NCBI GenBank assembly: GCA_009746045.1
Contig: RPFO01000082.1
Location: 4,397,241-4,461,240 of the forward strand
Reading direction: 5' to 3'
Length of the DNA stretch: 64,000 nt
DNA from: Mesostigma viride
Taxonomy: Eukaryota; Streptophyta; Mesostigmatophyceae; Mesostigmatales; Mesostigmataceae
Below are positions 32,030 through 42,132 of this stretch, in pieces; the first letter of the stretch is position 1; every line of letters starts with the position of its first letter. Under the pieces are notes generated by a model. It saw only the letters and a list, made by a program, of their open reading frames with translations. It was not told the DNA's origin and ran no database searches. Position numbers and translations under genes: made by a program.

Positions 32030-32458
32030 TGGTAAATTACCGTACGTACATTACCACGTCGGAATCTTACCACGTCGGAATCTTACCACGTCGTAATCTT
32101 ACCACGTCGGAATCTTACCACGTCGGAATCTTACCACGTCGGAATCTTACCACGTCGTAACTTACCACCTCGTAACTTACGGCGTGGGATCGTAGGTGGG
32201 ATCTCAGCGATAACTTACTGCGTGGGATCGTAGGTGAGATGTATATAGTAAGAATATAAAATTATCGTAGTATAGAGTTTTGACATGGCTCTGTATATAG
32301 GTTTATAGCTGGGCGTTTGCTTTGGTTTGAGTGATTTCACTCTGTTGTAAGTAATTATATTTTTAATGTATATAGTAAGAATGAGCCGAGGCGTAATTTA
32401 CCACCTGGTAATTTACGCCTCGGATCCTTTTTACCACCCTCGGACGAAAAGTATAGTG
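32030..32458 (-). repeat. CACTA right subterminal and terminal repeats
   Basis: About eight tandem copies of TTACCACGTCGKAATC between 32060 and 32175, then the 53-bp terminal repeat at 32406-32458. 32386-32435 also forms a local hairpin around TACCACCTGGTA. Confidence 0.9.
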
Positions 32459-32587
32459 AAAAGGGTAAGAAAAAATCTGCGAGTGAATTCTGGTATGTAG
32501 AGTGTTTTGATTTTTTACGGTTGGCAGTCCGATTTCTACTAACTCGATTTTAGTCATGCGTTGATGGCATGATCGGTTTGCTCGCAG

Positions 32588-33150
32588 GTAAGGAGGATGT
32601 GGAGCAGTTACTTCGCTTGGCTAATGTGGCGGTGGGCTTCGGACCAGCGGCTGTACATGCTGACACTTCCGGACGGGAGGAGCCTAAGGGGGCGGAAGAC
32701 AGTCAGGCGGGCGATGAGGATGATGACAAGCCCACGTTGGAAATGAGACTTATGGACGGGGAAATGGGGTTCGGAGCACCAGAGGCCTTTTGGTGTGATG
32801 GGTGGACTTCAGCCATTATGCAAGCAGGGAACAAGGATACGGCTACGCCAATGTATGCCAAGCTAGAAGACGTCATGCTTTATGGGCAGGTGTCTGGATA
32901 CGACACCAAGTGGAGGGACGTCGCATTTAAGTTTTTCGCTGAGGGGGAGAAGGGAGGGAAGTTGAAGAACAAGTTGTGGTGGATGCCGCTGGACTACGCG
33001 ATGAAGGTGGTAAAGCTGACGGATGGCAAGAGCTGGATTGATGTGGAAGTCTGGGCGCCTGCAAAGGAGATCGATAAGAAGAGGAGGAACTCGAAAACGG
33101 AACAGCAGATCGCGGAAGCGAAATTACGGAAGAGGCCCTCGAAAGTGTGA
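32588..33150 (+). CDS. Multi-exon gene, last exon
   Basis: Preceded by the intron that starts with GTAAGA at 32465 right behind the CACTA insertion. An acceptor GTAAG gives a phase-0 start, EDVEQLLRLANVAVGFG. The sequence continues with an acidic linker (AGDEDDDKPTLEMRL), a probably globular part (FWCDGWTSAIMQAGNKD...YGQVSGYDTKWRDVAFKFF...LWWMPLDYAMKVVKL) and a basic tail (KKRRNSKTEQQ...KLRKRPSKV), ending at TGA 33148-33150. The basic end could be a nuclear signal. No family recognised. The frame is clean over 187 codons, with Trp and Asp content typical of real protein. Confidence 0.6.
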
Positions 33151-33443
33151 GGGAAAGTTAGCACTTGGACATGCGCTGGCAATGCTCGTCCTATGGTTAA
33201 TACAAAGGTTAGGATGATGTCGAGTCTCTCCACGTAAAATTTACATGAATTACTAACTTTCAAGCCTCTCGATGTGGAATGTACGCTCAAATTGACATGA
33301 ATTAAGCATTATGACACCAAATTAGCTCGAAAATACGCGATCGGACGCCAAATTCGCGCGAAAAAAAGATATCGGACGATTGAAACTAGCGTTTTTTTCT
33401 TGCAAAATGCGCCAAAAATGACCCCATTCCGCGTGGGACCACC
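33151..33443. other. Right end of the 31-kb insert, non-coding
   Basis: Contains repeated words CACCAAATTAGCTCG, GCCAAATTCGCGCG, CGGACG and GCGCCAAAAATG, but no inverted match to the left end at 1998. No ORF. Confidence 0.5.
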
Positions 33444-33459
33444 CGGTGACGATTCTGTC
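33444..33459. repeat. 16-bp direct repeat, right flank of the 31-kb insert
   Basis: Second copy of CGGTGACGATTCTGTC. Copia-1 ORF1 resumes right after it (ATCGCGGGCCGACAGCGG, identical in Copia-2). Confidence 0.88.
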
Positions 33460-33597
33460 ATCGCGGGCCGACAGCGGGTCGACGACGGCGCAGCGGGTAG
33501 CAGGGTGCCAGAGCTGATTGTGGTGAGCGACAGCGACAGCGACAGCGACAAGGAGAACCAGGACGCGCCTGGGGCCAACCGTGGTGGTCTTGCCTGA
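33460..33597 (+). pseudogene. Copia-1 ORF1, 3' part
   Basis: Continuation of the ORF1 frame after the insert, ending VVSDSDSDSDKENQDAPG...GGLA and TGA at 33595-33597. An acidic Asp/Ser tail, the same as in Copia-2 (to 42030). Confidence 0.75.
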
Positions 33598-33699
33598 GTG
33601 GTAACACTTGGCACTTTCCTTTCTTGTTCAGTAGCTTATATTGCTTTAATTGCTGCTTGGCCACTTGGCTGGCTGTAGCAGATCTGAACAGAGGCCATC

Positions 33700-34885
33700 A
33701 TGGATGAGGGAGCTATTGACCAACAAGCGGGCTTTATGGGCTTTGCGCGGCGCGGCGCTGGGCTGGATGGACGAGATGGACGCGATGGACGCGGTGGACG
33801 CGATGGACGCGGGGACGGCCAGGCGCTGGGAGACCAGGCTGAGGTGCCAGATAATCAGAGCCAAGGATCGCAGGGCGGTCAGAACGCGCCAGCCGCAGAT
33901 CAAGCGGCGCCTAAGCGACCGACCGTGGCTGAGGGGTACGCGGTGCTAGGCCAGTTTCAGTCCATCAAGGACAATTGGCAGCCCCGGGATGCTGAGAGGA
34001 TGTTAGAGGACATGAACTTGTACACGGAGATATACACCGGTGACAAGCTTCGCATCCTGGCGTCTAGTGCCTACATAAGGCAGTCGGCGAGGCGGCTGTT
34101 CAAGTTTGTTCGGGAGCGACACGCGGCGGGGGACACCTGGGCGGCGTTTATGACGCGACTCAGGGTGTTCCTGAGTGACAAGAGGACCATAGATGGGTCC
34201 CACCTGAAGCAAGAATACCTGGACTACAAGCCCATCAAGGGGCAGCTAGTGGTCCACGCCTTTGAAGACTTCGTCAAGCTGAGGGAGGACGCCATGGCCA
34301 AGGGCTTCTTCGTCGCAGATCGGATGGCCATGGGCGACTTTCTCAAGTCGCTGCAGCTGGATCCGGTCACCATGGATAATGTGACCATCCACATGCGACA
34401 GGTCCATGGCTGGGCAGCCATGACGGACCAGTTGTATGAGTGTTTCAGCGGCAAGTACGTGGGGGTAAGCGCCCTCGTCAGGTGATGAGGAGGCCACTGA
34501 ACCCACGGTTAAGTCCATGAGGGGATCGGGCCACGGGGGCCCAGCGCCCTCGAGAGGGCCTGAGACCTCTTCAAGGGGTCGAGGAAGGTCCAGGAGGGGG
34601 CGTGACAGAAGGGCTGGACGGGGGACCCCGCCGAAGTCGGGACATCCACAGTCCCAGTTTGACTTCAAGAGGGTGGGTGGTCCTCCCAAGGCTGGGCCCA
34701 GCAGTGGGACCTCACGGGACATCAGTCAGGTGGAATGTTATTTCTGCCAGGGGAAGGGTCACTTCAGGAATGAGTGTCCCTCGTACCTGAGGCAGGAAGG
34801 TCAGAGCAAGCCAGCTCAGGGTGGCAGCAAGGACAAGGCTGGTCCATCCCAGGATAAGGGCAAGGGCAAGGCTGCTGATCATTGA
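33700..34885 (+). CDS. gag: Copia-1 gag (capsid and CCHC nucleocapsid, two frames)
   Basis: Frame 1 from ATG 33700 reads through a Gly/Arg/Asp repeat and a capsid-like helical part (AERMLEDMNLYTEIYTGDKLRI...FVKLREDAMAKGFFVADRM...YECFSGKYVG). A second frame then carries an Arg/Gly-rich basic segment and the zinc knuckle CYFCQGKGHFRNEC (CX2CX4HX4C, about 34737-34778), ending KAADH before TGA 34883. The change of frame falls at GTGGGGGTAAGC (34459-34470), present also in Copia-2, where the second frame overlaps by about 80 nt. Copia-1 additionally lost one base at 34481 (CAG-GTGATG against CAGAATGATG). Gag forms the cytoplasmic particle and binds RNA. The conserved overlap suggests frameshifting or splicing (GTAAGC is a good donor). 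Confidence 0.8.
34883..34885 (+). promoter_or_regulatory. In-frame UGA between gag and pol (candidate readthrough stop)
   Basis: CAT TGA CTT GAG with the same reading frame on both sides, and identical in Copia-2 (43316-43318). UGA followed by C is the leakiest stop context in many eukaryotes. No ATG opens pol nearby, so suppression would give a gag-pol fusion. Confidence 0.6.
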
Positions 34886-37800
34886 CTTGAGCCTGCACAC
34901 ATCCCTGAACCCTGGAGGGTGCCCCCAGGGGTGTGTAATGTAGCTGCTAGTGACGGCAGTGAGGGGCAGCCCCATGCTCTAGTGAAAGAGCCTATTGGAC
35001 ACGATGGGGCAAGCTTGGTTACCACAGAGAGTATGCCAGCTGTAGCTGCAGTGGTTACTCGCCAACGTGCCCGCCATGGCGGTGCTGAGCCTGAGGTAGG
35101 ACCTGGTGATGTGGACCCAGGTGGATCTCAGAAGCATTCTGACCGTGCAGGACTGGCACAGGATGGTCAGGATGAGGATAGGGCTGGAGACAGTCTGACA
35201 GGCACGACCCTGGTGCCTCCTGTACATAAGGGATCTGTACATACCTTGAGTGCTAATAATGACAATAAAAGGTTTTCTCTCTTGTATGACATTGCCTCAA
35301 GGTTGCATACCATGTTTGGCCATGCAGCTCAGTCTTTGCAAGTTGCTAGACGGCTGGGAGGAAGTGAGTTGTACTCCATCTGCCAACAGGTTGCTCAAGC
35401 TTGCAAGTGCAGGCTAGTTGCTAGAAAGCCCAAGCAGTCTCATGCCAGGACTCCTATTTTGCAGCCAGGCCATGTGCAGGTAGATATTCAGAGAATCAGG
35501 GGTTTGAAGCTGCTGGTGGCAGTGGACAGATATACCAAGTACAAGACCCTAGAGATCCTGCCTGACATGGAGAAGCCTACATTGATTGCTGCTCTGAAGT
35601 TGACAAGGAGCAGGTACCCTGGGTTGGAGTTGTTGCAGTGTGACATTCAGTTTGAGTGCTGTGAGAACCTGCCAGAGTTTCCAGAGTTGCTGATTACACC
35701 CAGGGAGAGCCACGGCCAGCAAGGGGTGGTGGAGAGAGCCATCCAAGAGATCAAGACTGTGCTGCTGGTGGAGAGGATTCCAAGGACGTCATCTGCCATT
35801 GTGACATCTGCATGGCTACGTTCTGTGGAGGACAGGCTGAACCTGAGGACTCCCATGTTCTTTGGTGACATTGCCATCAATCCTCTTATGCTGCATACCA
35901 GGATGCTGCCAGCTGATGCTGAGCAGGCATGGAAGGAGAAGCTAGAGGCCAAGTTCCTCAAGCTGAGGCAGAAAGACAAGGGCTGGAGTGTCCTAGAACC
36001 TAACGTTGGACAACAGGTTGTTGTGTGGAAGGAACCAAGCTTTCCAGGGAAACGTGGCAGCTGGCATGATGGGGTGGTGACCCGAGTAGAAGCCGCTGGC
36101 CATAAGTGCTGGGTGGCCATTGATGGCTCCCAAGCAGTGCACCGTCTGTCCTGGTCAAAGATCCGTCCCCGGGGAGGTAATCAAGGAGACCTCTTCCAGG
36201 TGCCCGCTGGTGTACAAGGCGGGGGTGACGTGGAGCTTCCTGATCAGGGTGCTACAGCTGTATCGAGCCCTCAGGGTGACCCTGGCCCGGCCCCTGGGGT
36301 ACCTTCACATACGGTGGTTGGGCAAGCAGGCGGACAGGCTGCACCTCCGGAACGGCCCGACACCAGGCCTAGGGGTGTGCGTCTATCAGATATTGTACAG
36401 GCTTTGCAAAGAGCCAAGAAGGAGCCTAAGGTGTCCAAGCTTGTCCAGTTGGATGAACCTGAGGTAGCTGCCATGGAGATAGATACCAATGCACAGGTTT
36501 CTGTCATGGGACCTCAGCATACAGGAGAACTGCTGGTCGGAGAACCAAGTTGCCCCTGGGTGTCTGATTTCAGTGGTAGGACGCATCTAAGGGTGTTGGG
36601 AGAGGTTACTGCCCCTGTCATGGGTGTGGATGTGACCTTCCTTGTCCTAGAGGACTATGATGGCCCTGTGATTTTGGGTCAGAATTTTCTGGGCAATCCT
36701 GGGATTTCTATCAGAGCTACAGCTCTGAGAAGAGATGGCTGGGGGATGATTCCCCTAGAAAATTTCAGGACAACATTTCCAGTCAGGTGCAGGGCCAAGC
36801 CGGTCAAGGGTGTAAAATGGGATGAAGGGGAGGTGCCCCCAGCGGCCAGTTTGGTGATTCCAGCTGTGTTGCACCCCAGCAGTATTGGCATAACTCACAG
36901 GAGCCTTGCTGCACACTCTCCTTTGACATATGACCAGCTGGTCCAAGAGATGAGCTCGCCTACTTTGTTTGAGGCTTGGAAGCTCGCCTTCTCCAAGGCA
37001 TTGGAGGAGTGGTTGCAGTTTGAGTGTGCTGCACCAACAGACAGACGTCCCCCAGCATCAAGGAAGCTTGCTTTGAGATTTGTGCTGAAGAGGAAGGTTG
37101 TGGATGAGGTATCAGTGCCCCATGTCAGGCCTGTCCTGAATGAGTATCACGGCACGGGGAGTCTGCCAGGAGAGGAGCTATACACGCCAGGGATGCTACA
37201 CGACACATGGAGAATTTTGCTATGTCTCTACGTGGGGTTGCTGAACAGGGGAGCAGCTATGTCATCAGTGCTGCTGGACTTCAAGAGGGCATTTTTAAAA
37301 TCTGATCCAGAAGTGGCCAGGAGGGTGTGGAAGCAGGATGAGCCTTACTGTGTTGAGGTGCCTGCCATCTGGAAGCTGGAGCTGCATCAACAATTCCTGG
37401 TTATTCTGAAGGGCCTGGAAGGACTCAGGTCGAGCCCAATCATCTGGAGACTCACGCTGCAGGAAGCTCTGATCAGTGAGTGTGGCTTGAGAGTGTCTTC
37501 AGTTGATCCCTGTTTGCTGCTGGCCCAATGGGAGGGTCTGCCAGTGTATGCTAGTTTGCATGGAGATGATCTGCATTTGCTAGCCCCCACGACCTGGCTG
37601 AAGAAGTTTATTCCTGTCATCAGTGGCAAGTTTTCACTGGGCAAGGAGCTGTGGCAGGAGCCCAACAAGCCTGTAGTGTTCTGTGGAATGCAGGCTACCC
37701 TGTTCAGGAGGGACGGGGAGTGGAGTATCAGGCTTCAGGCTGGAGGAGATTATAAACAGACCATTGTGAAGGCCTTGCCAGAGAAGATCACCCAGGCTGC

Positions 37801-38476
37801 AGGACCTGAGTTGAGAGGCATGTGGGCCTGGTTTGCCAGCATCTGTGGTCCGTCTTTGATGGTCCATAGCAGAATGCCTGATGAGGTGCTTGAGGATGAG
37901 AAGCCTCGAGTCATAGCCCGGTTGGTGGAGAGTACCCCTGATCTGATTTTGTCTGGGATTGACTTTGCCCAGCCTATCACCTTGGAGATCTTTGTTGACA
38001 GTTCCATGGATGCTCGCCAGGTTACCAAGGTCAGGGGGAGATCTGCTGCTCTGTTTGCTTTTTATCAGAGCAGGGCAAGTTTGTTCAGCTGGTACAGCAG
38101 ACTGCAGAAGAGGGTCTGTATCAGTTCAGATGTGGCAGAATGCAGGGCCATATGCGAGGGGATCCAGTCCAGCCTGTACATAAAGGAGTTAATGCTGGAG
38201 CTGGCTTCAGTTACCCCTTGGACCTTGCAGATGGAGACGTTGTTGCTAACAGACAGCATGGGTATGGTCCAGTTTGTTCACAAGCAGCTGGCCAGAAGCC
38301 GGGACCTGGATTATTTGTTGCTGAAGGAGTTGGCCAGTTTGGTTGACTTGAAGCATATCCCTGGCGAGGAGAACCCTGCTGATGCATTGACAAAGCTGCC
38401 ACACAAGGCCCCAGCCCAGTACAATGTACTGAGGAAGCTCATGAATGCTGACTGTCAAGTCGGTCTATCTGTCTAA
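34886..38476 (+). CDS. pol: Copia-1 pol: integrase, protease-like, RT, RNase H
   Basis: In frame with the gag zinc-knuckle ORF, separated from it only by TGA (34883-34885). Residues counted from GTG 34919: integrase zinc part H130, H135 with C155, C162/C164; core D189 (HVQVDI), D242 (LLQCDI), E272 (GVVERAI), a last spacing of 29 residues against the usual 35. Protease-like segment at about 520-600 with IDTNAQVSVM (DTN where DTG is expected) and VILGQNFL. RT with LLDFKRAFLK near 784 and LHGDDLHLL near 880. RNase H with FVDSSMDA near 1024, SSDVAECRA near 1069, TDSMGM near 1111 and PGEENPADALTK near 1149. Integrase before RT is Copia-like; protease after integrase is unusual. The ORF is fully open. 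Confidence 0.88.
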   Translation, partial: LEPAHIPEPWRVPPGVCNVAASDGSEGQPHALVKEPIGHDGASLVTTESMPAVAAVVTRQRARHGGAEPEVGPGDVDPGGSQKHSDRAGLAQDGQDEDRAGDSLTGTTLVPPVHKGSVHTLSANNDNKRFSLLYDIASRLHTMFGHAAQSLQVARRLGGSELYSICQQVAQACKCRLVARKPKQSHARTPILQPGHVQVDIQRIRGLKLLVAVDRYTKYKTLEILPDMEKPTLIAALKLTRSRYPGLELLQCDIQFECCENLPEFPELLITPRESHGQQGVVERAIQEIKTVLLVERIPRTSSAIVTSAWLRSVEDRLNLRTPMFFGDIAINPLMLHTRMLPADAEQAWKEKLEAKFLKLRQKDKGWSVLEPNVGQQVVVWKEPSFPGKRGSWHDGVVTRVEAAGHKCWVAIDGSQAVHRLSWSKIRPRGGNQGDLFQVPAGVQGGGDVELPDQGATAVSSPQGDPGPAPGVPSHTVVGQAGGQAAPPERPDTRPRGVRLSDIVQALQRAKKEPKVSKLVQLDEPEVAAMEIDTNAQVSVMGPQHTGELLVGEPSCPWVSDFSGRTHLRVLGEVTAPVMGVDVTFLVLEDYDGPVILGQNFLGNPGISIRATALRRDGWGMIPLENFRTTFPVRCRAKPVKGVKWDEGEVPPAASLVIPAVLHPSSIGITHRSLAAHSPLTYDQLVQEMSSPTLFEAWKLAFSKALEEWLQFECAAPTDRRPPASRKLALRFVLKRKVVDEVSVPHVRPVLNEYHGTGSLPGEELYTPGMLHDTWRILLCLYVGLLNRGAAMSSVLLDFKRAFLKSDPEVARRVWKQDEPYCVEVPAIWKLELHQQFLVILKGLEGLRSSPIIWRLTLQEALISECGLRVSSVDPCLLLAQWEGLPVYASLHGDDLHLLAPTTWLKKFIPVISGKFSLGKELWQEPNKPVVFCGMQATLFRRDGEWSIRLQAGGDYKQTIVKALPEKITQAAGPELRGMWAWFASICGPSLMVHSRMPDEVLEDEKPRVIARLVESTPDLILSGIDFAQPITLEIFVDSSMDARQVTKVRGRSAALFAFYQSRASLFSWYSRLQKRVCISSDVAECRAICEGIQSSLYIKELMLELASVTPWTLQMETLLLTDSMGMVQFVHKQLARSRDLDYLLLKELASLVDLKHIPGEENPADALTKLPHKAPAQYNVLRKLMNADCQVGLSV

Positions 38477-39281
38477 AAGCTGAGAGCTGGGTGCTTAAGT
38501 CTCTGGATATCAGGCTGGGAGCTTGATTGTACATAATCCTGAGCACACCTTGAGGGGTGAGACATGTCTCTGGTGTGGGAATGTCTGACATTGTCTCTGA
38601 TGGAGAGATGTCTATCTGGGGTTTTCATCTCAGTCTGAGGTTTCCCCAGATCTGTGGTTTGTGGGCGGGGTTCGATTCCCTGGTGCCGTCTTAAGGCGGA
38701 GTTTCACGGACTGGCTGACCCATCCACCATGCTGGTGAGGTGGCGACAGGTCCCCTGATTTTCCACGGTTGGAACGAGTATGGGAGCTTGTGTTTTGCAT
38801 GTGCTTCGCGTAGATGTTGTGTCTGGTTCGATAAGGGGCAGCAGACCGGCGCCGACTCCCGTCTGGGGGTCAGCAATGTTTTCTGATGAGCTGTTGTGGG
38901 TGATCTGTGGGGTTTCGCCTAAGGTCCTGAAGGTTGTACATACTTCTCAAGTTCTTAGCTGAACACCTATGGGCTGCCACAGTTGGCCAACCTCTTGTAC
39001 ATGGGTAACACAACGAGCCTCCCGTGAAGGGATAGGGACTCATTGTAATTTGTTTGTGCTCCTGAACCAGTATGGGTGCTATGTACATATAATAAGGAAT
39101 CCAAGCTGACTGTCATGCCCAGTGGGTGTGACTTGTAGTCGGGAGGATGTCCAGGAATCCAAGCTGGCTGTCATGCCCAGTGGGTTGTGACTTGTAGTCG
39201 GGGAGGATGTCCAGTACCCATTGTGTGTGTTTGTATGTAGACTTGTGTGAGCTGCTACAGCTCAAGAAAAGAAAGGATTGG
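38477..39281 (+). other. Copia-1 3' untranslated region and polypurine tract
   Basis: Non-coding, about 800 bp. It includes a 66-bp imperfect tandem duplication (39097-39220, GGAATCCAAGCTGRCTGTCATG) that Copia-2 has only once. AAGAAAAGAAAGGA just before the 3' LTR (near 39264-39277) is the likely polypurine tract. Confidence 0.7.
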
Positions 39282-39981
39282 AGTTAACGCCAAGCGCATT
39301 GGCGTGATCCTGATTCGGCATATCTCTGCGATTCCAGCGGCACCGGAACGAGTTCATTCCGACAAGTATCAAGAAAGTTATGGCGTTCCGACTTCCCGGT
39401 CGCGCGCGAGCGCGAGCCGGCTGTTCTTCTAAGTCGGACGTGAATATTTGCCGACGGCATATGGGGTCGACAGTAATTCCTGGGCTGACAGGAATTAGGT
39501 GCTGTACCTACGACGGTATTGGATTAATACGTCGTACGCAGGAAATAGGAACCTTAACCTGTGGTCTGTTGGTACCGCAGGCTTAGTCCTGGACTTCTAG
39601 GTGCAGATGCAATAATCACTGTGGTGACTGTACTCTGTGGTCACTGTGCCTGTATGGCAGACCTACTGTATAGGAACTGGGCGCTGTACAGGTAGTGAAT
39701 ACTGTACCGGGAGTGTTATTACTGAGCATACCTCTTAGGTTGCTCAGGACTAGCAAGCACAGTGCACAAGTATATAAACAATAGGCCAGTGCCATTTGGG
39801 CAGATCTCTTGCGAGCCCGCCTCACGTGTGTTGCCTTGACTTGGCAAGCGCGTGTACAAGCCTCAAGTGTGTGAGCGCTGTAACATTATCCAACTTTAAC
39901 AAAGCTCCGTTTCCAACCATATTCACACATTGCTGCATTGCAACCATATCCTTCACATTGCGTTTGCTAGGAACGTTAACT
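39282..39981 (+). repeat. Copia-1 3' LTR
   Basis: 700 bp with AGTTAA...TTAACT ends, followed by GTACC (39982-39986). Differs from the 5' LTR by a 4-bp indel and a few substitutions. Confidence 0.93.
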
Positions 39982-39986
39982 GTACC

Positions 39987-40315
39987 ACCTCGACCGGCTC
40001 GGCGGCCGGCGGCAGCGCACCCCGGTGGAGCACACGGGGGACGGCACGGCGCCGGTTAGCCTTGACCGCTGGTTGGCCCACAATGTTAATTCCTTGACCG
40101 GTGGGGCTCGCGCCCCCCCCCCGCCGCTGCACCCCGAGACGGCCGCCCGCCTCGGGGTCGCCGGACCCCCGCTGCCGCCAGCGCCCCCCTCCTCGGCCGC
40201 GGACTACCAAGTCCCCGCCTTGCAGGAGGGCTGCCTTGCCACTGACGACGTCGTCCCCCCCTTCACTTTGAAGGAACTGGACGGCGCCCTTGCTCGCCTG
40301 CGGTACGACGCGGCG
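39987..40315 (+). pseudogene. LINE-A ORF, middle segment between the two Copia insertions
   Basis: Reads HLDRLGGRRQRTPVEHTG...FTLKELDGALARLRYDAAVG and continues after Copia-2 as ADHLSAELLK. ALxRLRxDAAVGAD is the conserved stretch just upstream of LINE reverse transcriptase motif 1 (commonly KA.G.D.). The Pro-rich C tract near 40113-40125 may be unstable. Confidence 0.8.
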
Positions 40316-40320
40316 GTCGG

Positions 40321-41017
40321 AGTTAACGCCAAGCGCATTGGCGTGATCCTGATTCGGCATATCTCTGCGATTCCAGCGGCACCGGAACGAGTTCATTCCG
40401 ACGAGTATCAAGAAAGTTATGGCGTTCCGACTTCCCGGTCGCGCGCGAGCGCGAGCCGGCTGATCTTCTAAGTCGGACGTGAATATTTGACGACGACATA
40501 TGGGGTCGACAGTAATTCCTGGGCTGACAGGAATTAGGTGCTGTACCTACGACGGTATTGGATTAATACGTCGTACGCAGGAAATAGGAACCTTAACCTG
40601 TGGTCTGTTGGTACCGCAGGCTTAGTCCTGGGCTTCTAGGTGCAGATGCAATAGTCACTGTGGACTGTGCTCTGTGGTCACTGTGCCTGTATGGCAGACC
40701 TACTGTATAGGAGCTGGGCGCTGTACAGGTAGTGAATACTGTACCGGGGGTGTTATTACTGAGCAGGCCTCCTAGGCTGCTCAGGACTAGCAAGCACAGT
40801 GCACAAGTATATAAACAATAGGCCAGTGCCAAATGGGCATCTCTTGCGAGCCCGCCTCACGTGTTGTGCCTTGACTTGGCAAGCTCGTGTACAAGCCTCA
40901 AGTGTGTGAGCGCTGTAAACATTATCCGATTTAAACAAAGCTCCGTTTCCAACCATATCACACATTGCTGCATTGCAACCATATCCTTCACATTGCATGT
41001 GCTAAGAAAGCTTAACT
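40321..41017 (+). repeat. Copia-2 5' LTR
   Basis: AGTTAA...TTAACT ends; TATATAAA near 40807-40814. Compared with Copia-1 LTRs it has a shorter central part and several substitutions, so the two elements are not copies of one another but close relatives. Confidence 0.93.
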
Positions 41018-41111
41018 CAAATTACAACCAGTCTCAGCGGAACGGCCAGGAGGGTCGTTGCCGGTTGCGGTGTGCAGCGTTTGACGACGAGAGGAGCTCG
41101 TCTGGTGGTGA

Positions 41112-42030
41112 ATGGTGCAGGAGGAACAACGGCAGCAGGATTTCCGGTTTCGGCAGTCTGCTGGGGGTTCGATTTCTCCTGAATTACGCCGTGTCGTTCG
41201 GGATCTATCTTTGTTGCTTGCAGATCGTCCGCCTGTAAATCGCAGCTTCGTGCAATTCGTCGACGACCAGGTCGAAGATTGGGAGCGAATTCTGCGACAC
41301 GTACAAACCATCGTCATTCCGGAGCACCGGAGCATCGACGACCTTGAGCAGGAGCTTCACGGGTTGGTCGGCATCCAGACGGTGATTACTGCAGTAGCAG
41401 AGCGAGTGCGGACGGAGTTGGCAGCAAGGCGAGGCGAGGTTGCGGAGGCAGCTGGCGCAGGGCGACACGAGTTTGTGCCGACAGTAGCGGGCGCGGGAGT
41501 ACCACGTGCTTTCGCAGGCGGCATCGGCGACGAGGGTGTTGCAGCGGGCCAGTTAGGCGTGAACGACGCGGAGCGGAGCATCACAGGCGGCTTGCAGAGG
41601 TCGGGGCGACAGCGGAAGCCATCGCCGGAGGACACGCGCGACAAGAGTCGGCAGGTTTCCAGAGCGAGTAAGAGTTCCTTTTCAGGAACTGCCCCCGCCC
41701 CTTCGCGTTCGTGTGACGCGTTGGGAGGAGTTTGCACCTCTTGGGTACGATAGTGACCTTGAGGTAGGAGCAGGGGGTGTCGCTGGGCTAGGCGACGAGA
41801 CACTTGGCGACCACGAGGTGCCAACGTACAATCCGCGAGGTGCCAACGACGGGTTGTCACCTGTCTACTTTACCAACGGTGACGATTCAGTCATCGCGGG
41901 CCGACAGCGGGTCGACGACGGCGCAGCAGGTAGCAGGGTACCAGAGCTGATTGTGGTGAGCGACAGCGACGACGACAGCGACAAGGAGAACCAGGACGCG
42001 CCTGGGGCCAGCCGTGGTGGTCTTGCCTGA
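41112..42030 (+). CDS. Copia-2 ORF1 (upstream of gag)
   Basis: Frame from 41112 (MVQEEQRQQDFRFRQSAGG) to about 41753, continued in another frame from about 41713 to TGA 42030 (FAPLGYDSDLEVGAGG...VVSDSDDDSDKENQDAPG). In Copia-1 the two parts lie in one frame, so this copy or the other carries compensating indels near 41690. Helical with a central variable linker and an acidic end. It lies about 100 nt before gag. Not a known retroelement domain; an extra 5' ORF is a family trait here. Confidence 0.6.
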
Positions 42031-42132
42031 GTGGTAACACTTGGCACTTTCCTTTCTTGTTCAGTAGCTTATATTGCTTTAATTGCTGCTTGGCCACTTG
42101 GCTGGCTGTAGCAGATCTGAACAGAGGCCATC

